Under the pieces are notes generated by a model. That model ran no database searches. It was not told where the DNA came from and saw only the letters and a program-made list of their open reading frames with translations. DNA of 64,000 nt from Robertmurraya siralis (GTDB taxonomy: Bacteria; Bacillota; Bacilli; Bacillales; Cytobacillaceae), in contig NZ_SWLZ01000019.1 in assembly GCF_005502275.1 (NCBI RefSeq), forward strand, positions 1 through 64,000, written 5' to 3'. This document shows, piece after piece, positions 47,897 through 61,404 of this stretch; positions within the stretch are counted from its first letter, which is position 1; the number at the start of each line of letters is the position of its first letter. Both the position numbers and the translations under genes were made by a program.

Positions 47897-49189
47897 TTAT
47901 TTAATAAAACCTTTATAGTGACGTTTAACAAGCTGAGCTTCAAGTTGTTTCATCGTTTCAAGGGCAACCCCAATCACGATAAGCAAACTTGTTCCACCGA
48001 TTTGCGCAGACTGAGGCAAACCAGCAAAATTTACGAAAAACACCGGCAATATTGCAATAGCCGCTAAGAAAATCGCACCAACAAATGTTAAACGATATAA
48101 GACACGAGTTAAATATTCCTGTGTACTCTTCCCTGGACGAATACCTGGAATATAACCACCTTGTTTCTTCAAGTTATCAGCTACCTGTTCAGGATTAACT
48201 TGAATAAAGGCATAAAAATAAGTAAACGCAATAATTAGTGCGCTATAGATTACCATTCCGATTGGCTGTGAATAATCAAAAACTCTTTGAATCCACAATG
48301 TAACATTGTTTTGTTCAAAAAACTGCGCAATCGTGGTAGGTGTTACAATAAATGAAATTGCAAAGATAACCGGAATAACTCCAGCAGCATTTACTTTTAA
48401 CGGTAAATGTGTGGATTGACCAGTAGGCGTACGCCCCGCCACCATACGTTTCGCGTATTGGATTGGAATTTTACGTAACGCTTGGTTAACGAAAATAACT
48501 CCAACAATAATCGCAATGACAGCAACCAAAATAAGAAGCATGGTCACGATACGAATGAATAGCGCATCTCCAGCGTTTTCGAATTGTTGAGCATAAATTT
48601 GATTTAATGTTGAAGGGATTCCTGATACGATACCTGCAAAGATGATAATCGAGATTCCGTTACCAACACCCTTGGACGTAATTTGCTCGCCAAGCCACAT
48701 TAAAAACGCCGTTCCTGCCGTTAAAACCGTAGCAATTAGCAAATAGCTAGCGATACCAGGGTTGTTAATTAACATTCCGCCAGCCATGTTGTTGAAACCA
48801 TACGACATCCCAAAAGCCTGAATGAACCCTAGAACGATGGTGAAATAACGTGTAAATTGAGCTAATTTACGACGTCCCACTTCTCCTTGCTTAGACCATT
48901 CCGTAAACTTCGGTACAACATCCATTTGTAGCAATTGAATGATGATCGACGCTGTAATGTACGGCATGATTCCCATCGCTAAAATCGAGAAGTTCAATAA
49001 TGCACCACCGCCAAACGTATTTAGTACACCAAATACATTTAGCTGATCCTGAGCTTTTAAAACTTCAGCATCCACTCCCGGTACGGGAATAAATGTACCG
49101 ATTCGGAAAACAATCAACATTAAAAGGGTGAATATGATCTTTCGTCTTATATCACCCACGCGCATAAAATTGGAGATTGTCTGAAACAT
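47897..49189 (-). CDS. secY: Protein translocase channel SecY
   Basis: 430 residues with ten membrane segments, forming the channel for Sec export and membrane insertion. N-terminal [10 protein letters not shown] and plug-region [20 protein letters not shown], and [23 protein letters not shown], are typical. Its ATG shares one base with the rplO stop (TAATG), so it depends on rplO translation. Confidence 0.98.
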   Translation of the reverse strand: MFQTISNFMRVGDIRRKIIFTLLMLIVFRIGTFIPVPGVDAEVLKAQDQLNVFGVLNTFGGGALLNFSILAMGIMPYITASIIIQLLQMDVVPKFTEWSKQGEVGRRKLAQFTRYFTIVLGFIQAFGMSYGFNNMAGGMLINNPGIASYLLIATVLTAGTAFLMWLGEQITSKGVGNGISIIIFAGIVSGIPSTLNQIYAQQFENAGDALFIRIVTMLLILVAVIAIIVGVIFVNQALRKIPIQYAKRMVAGRTPTGQSTHLPLKVNAAGVIPVIFAISFIVTPTTIAQFFEQNNVTLWIQRVFDYSQPIGMVIYSALIIAFTYFYAFIQVNPEQVADNLKKQGGYIPGIRPGKSTQEYLTRVLYRLTFVGAIFLAAIAILPVFFVNFAGLPQSAQIGGTSLLIVIGVALETMKQLEAQLVKRHYKGFIK

Positions 49190-49629
49190 TAAATCACCTC
49201 TAAGTTACCGCCGGCAGCTTCAATTGCTTCCTTAGCAGCAGAGGAGAATTTATGAGCTTTAATTGTAAGCTTTTTCTCTAACTTGCCGTTAGCAAGAATC
49301 TTGATTCCTGCTTTTTCTTTGCTTACAATCCCTGTTTCGATAAGAAGTTCTGGAGAAACGACTGTACCGTCTTCGAAACGATTTAAAGCATCAAGGTTAA
49401 CGATCGCATACTCTTTACGGTTGATATTTGTAAATCCACGTTTTGGTAAACGACGGAATAGAGGTGTTTGACCACCCTCAAATCCTGGACGTACGCCACC
49501 GCCCGAACGAGCATTTTGACCTTTATGACCTTTACCAGCAGTCTTACCATTACCAGACCCAATACCGCGTCCCTTACGTTTACGTTCGTGACGAGATCCT
49601 TCTGCAGGTTTTAATTCATGAAGTTTCAT
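49189..49629 (-). CDS. rplO: Ribosomal protein L15 (uL15)
   Basis: 146 residues with the Gly/Arg-rich [21 protein letters not shown] extension that enters the 23S rRNA, then the globular domain ending GGNLEVI. AAGGAGGTGCCAAC precedes the ATG. Confidence 0.98.
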   Translation of the reverse strand: MKLHELKPAEGSRHERKRKGRGIGSGNGKTAGKGHKGQNARSGGGVRPGFEGGQTPLFRRLPKRGFTNINRKEYAIVNLDALNRFEDGTVVSPELLIETGIVSKEKAGIKILANGKLEKKLTIKAHKFSSAAKEAIEAAGGNLEVI

Positions 49630-49661
49630 GTTGGCACCTCCTTATTTTAAGAAGAATTAAA

Positions 49662-49844
49662 TTATATTTCTTTCACTGTTACTAAGTGAGCAACTTTGTT
49701 AATCATTCCACGGATAGCAGGATTATCATTTTTCTCCACTGTTTGATGCATTTTGCGAAGACCTAATGCTTTAACAGTTTCCTTTTGATCCTGTGGGCGA
49801 CCAATAACACTGCGAGTGAGGGTAATTTCTAATTTGTTAGCCAT
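49662..49844 (-). CDS. rpmD: Ribosomal protein L30 (uL30)
   Basis: 60 residues, the short bacterial form, with [20 protein letters not shown]. Follows rpsE by 13 bases; AAGGAGGG precedes the ATG. Confidence 0.97.
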   Translation of the reverse strand: MANKLEITLTRSVIGRPQDQKETVKALGLRKMHQTVEKNDNPAIRGMINKVAHLVTVKEI

Positions 49845-49857
49845 TTGATTTCCCTCC

Positions 49858-50358
49858 TTATCCTAACAGTTCTTCTACTGACTTACCACGTAATTTCGCT
49901 ACGTCTTCAGCACGTTTTAATTGTTTTAATCCGTCCACAGTGGCACGAACCATATTAATTGGTGTATTTGTTCCTAATGATTTAGAAAGGATATCACCAA
50001 CACCAGCCAATTCCAGAACCGCACGAACTGGTCCTCCAGCGATAACTCCTGTACCTTCAGAAGCTGGCTTAAGAAGAATTTCACCAGCGCCAAAGTGTCC
50101 GATAACTTGGTGAGGAAGAGTAGATCCTACCATAGGCACTTCGATTAAGTTTTTCTTCGCATCTTCAATTGCTTTACGGATAGCATCTGGTACCTCTTGA
50201 GCTTTCCCAGTACCAAATCCAACGTGACCGTTTTTGTCTCCTACTACTACAAGAGCAGAGAAACGAAAACGACGTCCACCTTTTACAACCTTCGCTACAC
50301 GATTAACTGTAACTACGCGTTCTTCAAGTTCAAGTTTGTTTGGATCAATACGACGCAT
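49858..50358 (-). CDS. rpsE: Ribosomal protein S5 (uS5)
   Basis: 166 residues: double-stranded RNA-binding domain with [19 protein letters not shown] and [14 protein letters not shown], then the S5 C-terminal domain with the GTGVIAGG loop. It takes part in decoding fidelity and mRNA unwinding. Part of the spc operon. Confidence 0.98.
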   Translation of the reverse strand: MRRIDPNKLELEERVVTVNRVAKVVKGGRRFRFSALVVVGDKNGHVGFGTGKAQEVPDAIRKAIEDAKKNLIEVPMVGSTLPHQVIGHFGAGEILLKPASEGTGVIAGGPVRAVLELAGVGDILSKSLGTNTPINMVRATVDGLKQLKRAEDVAKLRGKSVEELLG

Positions 50359-50381
50359 CTATTGTGTCCCTCCTTTGTCTC

Positions 50382-50744
50382 TTAAAATTCTAACCCATTT
50401 TCACGAGCTGCATCAGCCAAAGCTTTCACACGTCCGTGATATAAATAACCTCCACGGTCAAAAACAACAGCTTTTAAACCTTTTTCTACTGCGCGCTTTG
50501 CAACCAATTCTCCGACCTTAACTGCTGCATCAACGTTTCCAGTAGATTCAAGACTAACTTCTTTATCTAAAGTTGAAGCACTTACTAAAGTAACTCCATT
50601 CACATCGTCAATGAGTTGCGCATAAATGTGTTTGCTAGAACGGAACACATTTAAACGAGGACGAGCTGCAGTACCAGAAAGTTTAGAACGCACACGTGCG
50701 TGTCTTTTCTTACGGGTTGCATTTTTATCAGCCTTCGTAATCAT
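50382..50744 (-). CDS. rplR: Ribosomal protein L18 (uL18)
   Basis: 120 residues; binds 5S rRNA in the central protuberance. Signatures [15 protein letters not shown] and [24 protein letters not shown] are present. Confidence 0.98.
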   Translation of the reverse strand: MITKADKNATRKKRHARVRSKLSGTAARPRLNVFRSSKHIYAQLIDDVNGVTLVSASTLDKEVSLESTGNVDAAVKVGELVAKRAVEKGLKAVVFDRGGYLYHGRVKALADAARENGLEF

Positions 50745-50776
50745 TTAGGTCACTCCTTTCGTTTACCTACGCGGCA

Positions 50777-51313
50777 TTACTTACCTGTTTTACCTTCTTT
50801 ACGACGAACATATTCGCCTTCGTAACGAATTCCTTTACCTTTATAAGGCTCTGGCGGACGAACATCACGGATGTTAGCTGCTAATGCACCAACACGCTCT
50901 TTGTTAATTCCTTTTACAGTTACCTTAGTATTTGAAGGAACTTCGATTTCAAGGCCTTCTTCAGGCTCGATTTCAACAGGATGAGAGTAACCAACGTTCA
51001 ATACAAGTTTCTTTCCTTGCTTTTGAGCACGGTAACCGACACCGATAAGTTCTAAATTTCTTTCAAAACCTTTAGAAACACCTTCTACCATGTTTGCAAG
51101 TAGTGCACGAGTTGTACCGTGAATAGTACGGTGTTCTTTAGATTCAGAAGGACGAACTACGTTAATTACGTTCTCTTCCATTTTAATTTCCATATCAGGG
51201 CTGAATGAACGACTTAATTCACCTTTAGGACCTTTTACAGTTACGACGCTGCCGTTAATAGTAACGGTAACACCTGCTGGAATTTCAATTGGTTTTTTTC
51301 CTACACGAGACAT
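50777..51313 (-). CDS. rplF: Ribosomal protein L6 (uL6)
   Basis: 178 residues made of two similar domains; the C-terminal [14 protein letters not shown] signature is present. It binds near the sarcin-ricin loop where EF-G and EF-Tu act. AATGGAGGTGC precedes the ATG. Confidence 0.98.
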   Translation of the reverse strand: MSRVGKKPIEIPAGVTVTINGSVVTVKGPKGELSRSFSPDMEIKMEENVINVVRPSESKEHRTIHGTTRALLANMVEGVSKGFERNLELIGVGYRAQKQGKKLVLNVGYSHPVEIEPEEGLEIEVPSNTKVTVKGINKERVGALAANIRDVRPPEPYKGKGIRYEGEYVRRKEGKTGK

Positions 51314-51344
51314 TTATTGCACCTCCATTCTTTAAGAAACTCTA

Positions 51345-51743
51345 TTACCAAACGTAAGCTAATACTTCTCCGCCAACTTGTTTAGCGCGAGCTTCTTTAT
51401 CTGTAAGAACGCCTTGAGAAGTAGATACTAATGCGATACCAAGTCCGTTTAGTACACGTGGTACTTCGTTCGTTTTAGCATAAACACGAAGACCAGGCTT
51501 GCTGATACGTTTTAAACCTGTGATAACACGTTCGTTGTTAGCACCGTATTTTAAGAAAATACGAATGATGCCTTGCTTGTTATCCTCGATATATTCAACA
51601 TCACGAATGAAACCTTCACGCTTTAAAATTTCAGCGATCTCTTTCTTAATATTAGAAGCAGGAACCTCTAATTTTTCGTGACGAACCATATTCGCATTAC
51701 GGATGCGAGTTAGCAAATCTGCAATTGGATCTGTCATGACCAT
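51345..51743 (-). CDS. rpsH: Ribosomal protein S8 (uS8)
   Basis: 132 residues, nearly identical in layout to the B. subtilis protein ([20 protein letters not shown] at the start; [20 protein letters not shown]). Binds 16S rRNA helix 21; in E. coli it is the spc-operon feedback repressor. Confidence 0.98.
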   Translation of the reverse strand: MVMTDPIADLLTRIRNANMVRHEKLEVPASNIKKEIAEILKREGFIRDVEYIEDNKQGIIRIFLKYGANNERVITGLKRISKPGLRVYAKTNEVPRVLNGLGIALVSTSQGVLTDKEARAKQVGGEVLAYVW

Positions 51744-51773
51744 TGTTTTTTACCTCCTTCCCAGAAATGGGGT

Positions 51774-51977
<204 letters not shown>

Positions 51978-51984
51978 TTAGCGA

Positions 51985-52524
<540 letters not shown>

Positions 52525-52551
52525 TCATTGTACCTCCCTTCTTCATTTGAA

Positions 52552-52863
52552 CTATTTATCTAGAACTTCACCGGATTTTTTTGCAACACGTACTTTTTTG
52601 CCATCTTCCACTTTGTAGCCTACGCGAGTTGGCTCACCAGACTTCGGATCGATTGGCATTACGTTTGATACATGAATAGGTGCCTCCTGGCTGATGATTC
52701 CACCGTTAGGATTCACTTGGCTAGGCTTAGAGTGTTTTTTAACGATATTTACACCTTCAACTAAGACACGGCTTTGTTTTGGGTAAGCTGCTAAAATCAC
52801 ACCTGATTTGCCTTTATCCTTACCAGAGATGACCATTACTTTATCACCTTTTTTTACATGCAT
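52552..52863 (-). CDS. rplX: Ribosomal protein L24 (uL24)
   Basis: 103 residues from ATG 52863, preceded by AAGGAGGTGC; the frame extends eight codons upstream across that site. KOW motif [20 protein letters not shown] begins at residue 3. It starts 50S assembly and sits at the tunnel exit. Confidence 0.97.
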   Translation of the reverse strand: MHVKKGDKVMVISGKDKGKSGVILAAYPKQSRVLVEGVNIVKKHSKPSQVNPNGGIISQEAPIHVSNVMPIDPKSGEPTRVGYKVEDGKKVRVAKKSGEVLDK

Positions 52864-52899
52864 CTGTTCGCACCTCCTTAAAGGCAATTAGTTTTGAAA

Positions 52900-53295
<396 letters not shown>

Positions 53296-53308
53296 CTAAT
53301 TCCGAGCA

Positions 53309-53572
53309 TTATATAATGACAGCTTTTTCTACTACTTCTACTAAACGGAAACGTTTAGTTGCGGAAAGTGGGCGAGTTTCCATAATACGTACAACATCGC
53401 CGATTTTTGCTTGGTTCTGCTCATCATGAGCTTTGTACTTTTTAGAGTACTTAACGCGTTTACCGTATAATGGATGCTTCTTGTATGTTTCAACAAGTAC
53501 AGTAACTGTCTTATCCATTTTGTCTGAAACGACACGTCCAGTGTAAACTTTGCGTTGGTTGCGTTCACTCAT
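53309..53572 (-). CDS. rpsQ: Ribosomal protein S17 (uS17)
   Basis: 87 residues, OB-fold with [17 protein letters not shown] and the [20 protein letters not shown] signature. Primary 16S-binding protein. Confidence 0.98.
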   Translation of the reverse strand: MSERNQRKVYTGRVVSDKMDKTVTVLVETYKKHPLYGKRVKYSKKYKAHDEQNQAKIGDVVRIMETRPLSATKRFRLVEVVEKAVII

Positions 53573-53594
53573 TGTGCGAACCTCCTCTCAAAGA

Positions 53595-54883
<1,289 letters not shown>

Positions 54884-55225
54884 TTATCCCTCCTTCTTTT
54901 CTGTTAATACGATTGTAATGTGGCTAGTGCGCTTGTTGATTGCACTTGCACGACCCATTGCACGTGGACGGAAACGTTTTAGAGTTGGTCCCTCGTCAAC
55001 GAAAACTTCCGAAACTACAAGGCTATTAACGTCCATTTCGTAGTTATGCTCGGCATTTGCCATAGCAGAATTTAATAATTTTTCAACGATTGGAGAAGCA
55101 GCTTTTGGCGTATGTTTTAATATCGCTACTGCTTCACCTACTTGCTTTCCTCGAATTAGATCTACAACTAAACGAGCTTTACGAGGCGCAATACGGACTG
55201 TTCTTGCAACAGCTTTTGCTTGCAT
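54884..55225 (-). CDS. rplV: Ribosomal protein L22 (uL22)
   Basis: 113 residues from ATG 55225 ([19 protein letters not shown]), with AGAGGAGGC upstream; the frame runs six codons further without support. Its beta-hairpin (near [15 protein letters not shown]) lines the exit tunnel where macrolides bind. Confidence 0.97.
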   Translation of the reverse strand: MQAKAVARTVRIAPRKARLVVDLIRGKQVGEAVAILKHTPKAASPIVEKLLNSAMANAEHNYEMDVNSLVVSEVFVDEGPTLKRFRPRAMGRASAINKRTSHITIVLTEKKEG

Positions 55226-55242
55226 CTGAATGCCTCCTCTCA

Positions 55243-56439
<1,197 letters not shown>

Positions 56440-56443
56440 TCAA

Positions 56444-56728
56444 TTAAACCTCAAAGAATTCGATTTCTTTGCTGTCTGCAGTTAATTTAACGATGGCTTT
56501 ACGACGTTTATTTGTGTAACCGCCAAATTTACCCATACGCTTAAATTTACCTTTATAGTTTTGAACGTTTACTTTCTCAACTTTAACGCCGAAGATTTCT
56601 TCAACAGCATCTTTAACTTGAGTTTTATTCGCTCTAACGTCAACTTCGAAAGTGTACTTTTTCTCAGTCATTAAATCAGTTGAACGTTCAGTGATAACGG
56701 GGCGCTTAATGATTTCGCGTGCATCCAT
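56444..56728 (-). CDS. rplW: Ribosomal protein L23 (uL23)
   Basis: 94 residues with [20 protein letters not shown]. Dock for trigger factor and SRP at the tunnel exit. Its ATG shares one base with the rplD stop. Confidence 0.98.
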   Translation of the reverse strand: MDAREIIKRPVITERSTDLMTEKKYTFEVDVRANKTQVKDAVEEIFGVKVEKVNVQNYKGKFKRMGKFGGYTNKRRKAIVKLTADSKEIEFFEV

Positions 56729-57351
56729 TATGCAAGCACCTCCTCTACTTTTTCAACCGCTGCTTTTGTCATGATTAACTTGTCATGACCTAAAACATCC
56801 AATACGTTGATTCCACTAGCAGTTACAACTGTTACACCAGGGATGTTACGAGCAGATAATGCTACGTTTTCATCTAAATCAGCTGTAACAATAAGTGCTT
56901 TTGAATCAACAGAAAGACCTTTTAGGAAACCTTTGAAGTCTTTAGTTTTTGGAGTTTCGAAAGCAAGGCTTTCTAATACTAAAATGTTTTCTTCTACTAC
57001 TTTAGAAGATAATGCCGATTTAATCGCTAAGCGACGAACTTTTTTCGGTAATTTATAGCTATAGCTGCGAGGTACAGGACCGAATACAGTACCACCTCCG
57101 CGCCATTGTGGAGAACGGATCGAACCTTGACGTGCGCGACCAGTTCCTTTTTGACGCCATGGCTTACGACCACCGCCAGCTACTTCAGAACGGATTTTTG
57201 TTTTATGAGTTCCTTGACGTAAAGAAGCTCTTTGAGCTACAACAGCTTCAAATAACACATGGTTATTAGGCTCAATACCAAAGATGGAATCATTAAGCTC
57301 GATTTCACCAACTTGAGATCCAGCTTGGCTAAACAATGTTACTTTTGGCAT
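56728..57351 (-). CDS. rplD: Ribosomal protein L4 (uL4)
   Basis: 207 residues with the tunnel-lining loop [20 protein letters not shown]. In E. coli L4 represses the S10 operon; the Bacillus mechanism differs or is absent. AAAGGAGGAAAC precedes the ATG. Confidence 0.98.
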   Translation of the reverse strand: MPKVTLFSQAGSQVGEIELNDSIFGIEPNNHVLFEAVVAQRASLRQGTHKTKIRSEVAGGGRKPWRQKGTGRARQGSIRSPQWRGGGTVFGPVPRSYSYKLPKKVRRLAIKSALSSKVVEENILVLESLAFETPKTKDFKGFLKGLSVDSKALIVTADLDENVALSARNIPGVTVVTASGINVLDVLGHDKLIMTKAAVEKVEEVLA

Positions 57352-57379
57352 TCTTGTTTCCTCCTTTCTGCCTTAATGA

Positions 57380-58006
57380 TTATGCTTTAACCGCACTTTT
57401 GATTTTTAATAGAGCTTTTTTAGCTCCCGGTACGTTACCTTTGATTAATAATAAGTTACGTTCAACGTCAACCTTTACAATTTCAAGGTTTTGTACAGTA
57501 ATTTGCTCGCCACCCATACGACCTGGTAATGCTTTACCTTTAAATACGCGGTTTGGAGCTACAGGACCCATAGAACCTGGGCGACGGTGATAACGAGAAC
57601 CGTGTGCCATTGGTCCGCGAGATTGCCCGTGGCGCTTGATAGAGCCTTGGAAACCTTTACCCTTTGAGATTCCTGTTACATCTACGATATCGCCTTCAGC
57701 GAATACATCTACTTTGACTTCCTGACCAATCTCTAACTCAGCTAAACCTTCCCCGCGGAATTCACGTACGAAGCGCTTAGGAGCAGTACTTGCCTTTGCG
57801 ACATGTCCCTTTTCAGGTTTGTTTGATAGCTTTTCACGCTTGTCATCAAAACCTAATTGCACAGATACATATCCGTCAGTTTCAACAGTTTTCTTTTGAA
57901 GAACTACGTTTGGAGCTGCTTCAACAACTGTTACCGGGATAAGATCACCATTTTCAGCAAATACTTGAGTCATACCGATTTTTCTTCCTAAGATTCCTTT
58001 GGTCAT
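57380..58006 (-). CDS. rplC: Ribosomal protein L3 (uL3)
   Basis: 208 residues from ATG 58006 ([16 protein letters not shown]) with GAGGTG upstream; a GTG three codons before is too close to the site. The long loop [21 protein letters not shown] reaches the peptidyl transferase centre. Confidence 0.97.
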   Translation of the reverse strand: MTKGILGRKIGMTQVFAENGDLIPVTVVEAAPNVVLQKKTVETDGYVSVQLGFDDKREKLSNKPEKGHVAKASTAPKRFVREFRGEGLAELEIGQEVKVDVFAEGDIVDVTGISKGKGFQGSIKRHGQSRGPMAHGSRYHRRPGSMGPVAPNRVFKGKALPGRMGGEQITVQNLEIVKVDVERNLLLIKGNVPGAKKALLKIKSAVKA

Positions 58007-58085
58007 TACAGTCACACCTCCTATTAATTATCATCTTTTATTTCATTGTTTGAAGTTTCAATGTTACATCTTTTATAGTTCAAAA

Positions 58086-58418
<333 letters not shown>

Positions 58419-58449
58419 TTAAAATAGACATTCTCCGTGAAAATTTCCC

Positions 58450-58482
58450 ACACACTCGCCATGGCAAAGCGGCCGGGTGTGT
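58450..58482 (-). promoter_or_regulatory. S10 operon leader hairpin
   Basis: Minus strand stem ACACACCCGGCC / GGCGAGTGTGT with a few mismatches and a ten-base loop, in the untranslated leader 56-88 bases before rpsJ. I recall the same CACACCCGGCCGCTTTGCC core ahead of rpsJ in other Bacillus, which suggests a conserved role in expression control. Confidence 0.55.
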
Positions 58483-58525
58483 CAGCAACCTTCCACATCA
58501 TCGCAGTCAAAGACCAACATTGTCT

Positions 58526-58555
58526 ATTATACAATGAATCATAAAGGAAATGCAA
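58526..58555 (-). promoter_or_regulatory. S10 operon promoter
   Basis: Minus strand -10 TATAAT (58526-58531), 18-bp spacer, -35 TTGCAT (58550-58555). It gives a leader of about 125 bases. Confidence 0.78.
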
Positions 58556-58824
58556 TATTAAATTTCATTTCTTTATCAATCACACTTGTTCTATTATATA
58601 GACTACCGCTGACGTTTTCAAGTACACGGGAAATAGTCGAACTATTAAATGAAAAGGACATCGAAATTAATTTAAGTTAAGAAAATATTAATGCTCTCCC
58701 AGCATTGATGAAATGGAAGATTGCTCTGGATCAGATTGATGGGGTTTTAGTTTCATTACGGGGACTTTGAACACCGCTGTTGTGGGTATGGTGGTTTTCT
58801 ACGACTATAATCTTAAAAATTATT
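58556..58824. other. Spacer between the S10 promoter and the nitroreductase gene
   Basis: On the plus strand one frame reads ...STREIVELLNEKDIEINLS, stop, ENINALPALMKWKIALDQID..., then a stop. It has no start or ribosome binding site and looks like a fragment of a lost gene, possibly a mobile-element protein; I cannot name it. Confidence 0.35.
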
Positions 58825-58861
58825 TGCTCTTGAAAAAAACAACACGTTTTTTCCAAGAGCA
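58825..58861 (-). terminator. Terminator of the nitroreductase gene
   Basis: Arms TGCTCTTG / CAAGAGCA extended by a long A/T stem (GAAAAAAC/GTTTTTTTC on the minus strand) with a short loop. Confidence 0.88.
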
Positions 58862-58890
58862 GTATTTTAACTTGCTCCTATGTCATAAAA

Positions 58891-59508
58891 TTACTCATAG
58901 AATGTAGTAAAAGACTCCACCGGTACCCTTGATGTCCCGAAAGCTGGAGCTTGGGCTTTTCCGATAGCAATTAGCGTTATCGGAAATACATTTGCAGGTA
59001 AGTCAAAACGCTTAGCAAACTTTTCCTTATCAAAACCACCCATTGTCACTGTATCGTATCCACGATCTTTTGCAAGTAGCATGAACTGCATAGCAAACGC
59101 ACCAGCATCATAGGCAGCAATTAGCTTTCTTGTTTCTTCAGGAACGTTTGGATAAAAGTTTAACGTATTTTTAATGGTGTTATTGGCAATTTCTTGAGAA
59201 ACATGACCTTCTGCTACATTTTGATTGAAAATCTCCTCTGCATTTTTGTATGCTTCTGAATCACTAAGAATAGCAACAACTGCAGAAGATTCTTCAATTT
59301 GAGCTTGGTTGTTTCCAATAGCACGCAGTTCTTTTTGCAATTCCTTATTTTTGATTACGATAACACGCCATGGCTGTAAATTACTTGAAGATGGAGCCTC
59401 TGAAGCAAGACGCAACAGCTTTTCAATCTCCTCTTTAGCAATGGTATAATTCGGATCGTAAGAGCGGACCGACTTACGTTGTTGTACAATTTCGTCAAGT
59501 TGTGACAT
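58891..59508 (-). CDS. Nitroreductase family NAD(P)H oxidoreductase
   Basis: A 205-residue FMN enzyme. FMN-site motifs QRKSVRSY at the N-terminus, SEAPSSSNLQPWRVIVI (about residues 36-52) and DTVTMGGFDKE near the C-terminus are seen. It reduces nitro compounds or quinones with NAD(P)H; B. subtilis YdgI/YfhC-like enzymes are alike. Start ATG 59508 with TAGGAGGAAATC. It faces an HxlR regulator across a shared operator, which suggests induction by electrophiles such as quinones, diamide or aldehydes (inference). Confidence 0.9.
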   Translation of the reverse strand: MSQLDEIVQQRKSVRSYDPNYTIAKEEIEKLLRLASEAPSSSNLQPWRVIVIKNKELQKELRAIGNNQAQIEESSAVVAILSDSEAYKNAEEIFNQNVAEGHVSQEIANNTIKNTLNFYPNVPEETRKLIAAYDAGAFAMQFMLLAKDRGYDTVTMGGFDKEKFAKRFDLPANVFPITLIAIGKAQAPAFGTSRVPVESFTTFYE

Positions 59509-59545
59509 TATGATTTCCTCCTAAACTTACTATTCATTAGCTTTA

Positions 59546-59568
59546 TTAACTTACCATTTGTAAGTTAA
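59546..59568. promoter_or_regulatory. Palindromic operator between the nitroreductase and hxlR-type genes
   Basis: TTAACTTAC-CATTT-GTAAGTTAA: perfect 9-bp arms. It is downstream of a TTGACT -35-like box on the minus strand (59571-59576), thus over the nitroreductase promoter; a TATAAT at 59593-59598 serves the regulator gene on the plus strand. Fits an HxlR dimer site. Confidence 0.7.
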
Positions 59569-59629
59569 TGAGTCAAGGAGGAACTCTCATGTTATAATGC
59601 AAGTATTAATAAAACTAGGAGGAACATAA

Positions 59630-59998
59630 ATGGAATCATCTCCAAACAACAACAGAACCCAACTGGATCAAAACGGACATCCTAGCAGTATTTGCGTTAA
59701 CTATCAAAAAACTATTGAATTTATCGGTCAAAAATGGGTAGGGATGATCATTTATACTTTACTTGACGGACCTAAAAGATATTATGAATTAATGGAAATG
59801 ATTGAAGGGATTTCGGACAGACTTCTCACCGAAAGATTAAATGAATTAGTAAAAGAAGGACTTGTCAGAAAGAGTTATTTGGAGGGATCTTTAAAAAAGG
59901 TTCAATACGAGTTAACACCAAATGGGAAAGGATTGCAGGATATCATTTCCGCCATTCATAAATGGGTCGAACAAAAAGACATATTGAATAAACGATGA
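59630..59998 (+). CDS. HxlR-family transcriptional regulator
   Basis: A 122-residue winged-helix regulator (HxlR/YodB type): IEFIGQKWVGMIIYTLLDGPKRYYELM, ISDRLLTERLNELVKEGLV, and the wing VQYELTPNGKGL. A single Cys near the N-terminus (ICVNYQKTIEF) is in the place used for thiol sensing in YodB/CatR/HypR relatives. AGGAGGAAC precedes the ATG. Divergent from the nitroreductase gene it probably controls. Confidence 0.91.
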   Translation: MESSPNNNRTQLDQNGHPSSICVNYQKTIEFIGQKWVGMIIYTLLDGPKRYYELMEMIEGISDRLLTERLNELVKEGLVRKSYLEGSLKKVQYELTPNGKGLQDIISAIHKWVEQKDILNKR

Positions 59999-60049
59999 AG
60001 CGTTAACTCTAGCCACAAATAATACTATTAAGAATAGAAGATAAATAAA

Positions 60050-60081
60050 AAAAGCAGATAGGTCGTCACCTATCTGCTTTT
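60050..60081. terminator. Terminator between tuf and the hxlR-type gene
   Basis: AAAAGCAGATAGGT / ACCTATCTGCTTTT perfect 14-base arms with a four-base loop; Ts follow on the minus strand (after tuf). It also lies after the convergent regulator gene. Confidence 0.93.
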
Positions 60082-60096
60082 AATATTGTCTAGCTA

Positions 60097-61284
60097 TTAC
60101 TCAACAATCGCAGTAACAACACCAGAACCTACAGTACGTCCGCCTTCACGGATTGAGAATCTAGTACCATCTTCAATTGCGATTGGAGAAATAAGCTCAA
60201 CGTTCATTTCAATGTTATCTCCAGGCATAACCATTTCTACACCTTCTGGTAAATTAACAACACCAGTTACATCAGTTGTACGGAAGTAGAACTGAGGACG
60301 ATAGTTTGAGAAGAATGGAGTATGACGTCCACCTTCGTCTTTAGATAATACGTAAACTTCAGCTTTAAATTTTGTGTGTGGTGTAATTGAACCTGGTTTA
60401 GCAAGTACTTGACCACGTTGGATTTCTTCACGAGCAACCCCACGAAGAAGTGCTCCAATGTTGTCTCCAGCTTCAGCATAATCAAGAAGTTTACGGAACA
60501 TTTCTACTCCAGTTACTGTAGTAGATTTTGGCTCTTCAGCAAGACCAATGATCTCAACCACGTCACCAACTTTAACTTGACCACGTTCAACACGGCCAGT
60601 AGCAACTGTTCCACGACCAGTGATAGAGAATACGTCCTCAACAGGCATCATGAATGGCTTATCAGTCTCACGAGTTGGATTTGGAACATATTCGTCAACA
60701 GCATTCATTAATTCAATGATTTTTTCTTCCCAAGCTGCATCTCCTTCAAGAGCTTTAAGAGCAGAACCCTTGATTACAGGAATATCATCACCAGGGAATT
60801 CATATTCTGATAATAGGTCACGAACTTCCATTTCTACTAATTCAAGAAGTTCTTCGTCGTCTACCATATCACACTTGTTCATGAATACAACCAAGTGTGC
60901 AAGACCTACGTTACGAGAAAGTAGGATATGTTCACGAGTTTGTGGCATTGGACCATCAGCAGCAGATACTACTAAGATACCGCCGTCCATTTGAGCAGCA
61001 CCAGTGATCATGTTCTTAACATAGTCAGCATGCCCTGGGCAGTCAACGTGTGCATAGTGACGGTTAGCTGTTTCATACTCAACGTGAGAAGTGTTGATTG
61101 TGATTCCACGCTCTTTTTCTTCTGGAGCGTTGTCGATTTGATCATAGCCGCGTGCTTCACCGCCACCTGCTTTTGCAAGTACAGTTGTGATAGCAGCTGT
61201 TAAAGTTGTTTTACCATGGTCAACGTGACCAATAGTTCCGATATTAACGTGTGGTTTTGAACGGTCAAATTTTTCTTTAGCCAT
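60097..61284 (-). CDS. tuf: Elongation factor Tu
   Basis: 395-residue GTPase that brings aminoacyl-tRNA to the ribosome. G motifs [25 protein letters not shown] and SALKA are in order; domains 2 and 3 follow. AAAGGAGGATTTTCC precedes the ATG. It has its own promoter after fusA and a terminator after it, so it forms the last unit of the str operon. Confidence 0.98.
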   Translation of the reverse strand: MAKEKFDRSKPHVNIGTIGHVDHGKTTLTAAITTVLAKAGGGEARGYDQIDNAPEEKERGITINTSHVEYETANRHYAHVDCPGHADYVKNMITGAAQMDGGILVVSAADGPMPQTREHILLSRNVGLAHLVVFMNKCDMVDDEELLELVEMEVRDLLSEYEFPGDDIPVIKGSALKALEGDAAWEEKIIELMNAVDEYVPNPTRETDKPFMMPVEDVFSITGRGTVATGRVERGQVKVGDVVEIIGLAEEPKSTTVTGVEMFRKLLDYAEAGDNIGALLRGVAREEIQRGQVLAKPGSITPHTKFKAEVYVLSKDEGGRHTPFFSNYRPQFYFRTTDVTGVVNLPEGVEMVMPGDNIEMNVELISPIAIEDGTRFSIREGGRTVGSGVVTAIVE

Positions 61285-61332
61285 TAGGAAAATCCTCCTT
61301 TAAATATAGAAAAGTTTAAGTATATGGATGCC

Positions 61333-61358
61333 GTAGGAAAAAGTTATTCCTTTCCTAC
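61333..61358 (-). promoter_or_regulatory. Leader hairpin before tuf
   Basis: GTAGGAAA / TTTCCTAC perfect arms with a ten-base loop, in the leader produced from the tuf promoter. No T-run follows on the minus strand; it may stabilise the tuf mRNA 5-prime end. Confidence 0.45.
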
Positions 61359-61375
61359 AGCTTCGTACATAAGTA

Positions 61376-61404
61376 GTTATACTTTAAAGACAGGCGAAAA
61401 TCAA
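61376..61404 (-). promoter_or_regulatory. Separate promoter of tuf
   Basis: Minus strand -35 TTGATT (61399-61404) touching the fusA stop codon, 17-bp spacer, -10 TATAAC (61376-61381). It would allow extra EF-Tu synthesis over fusA. Confidence 0.7.
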
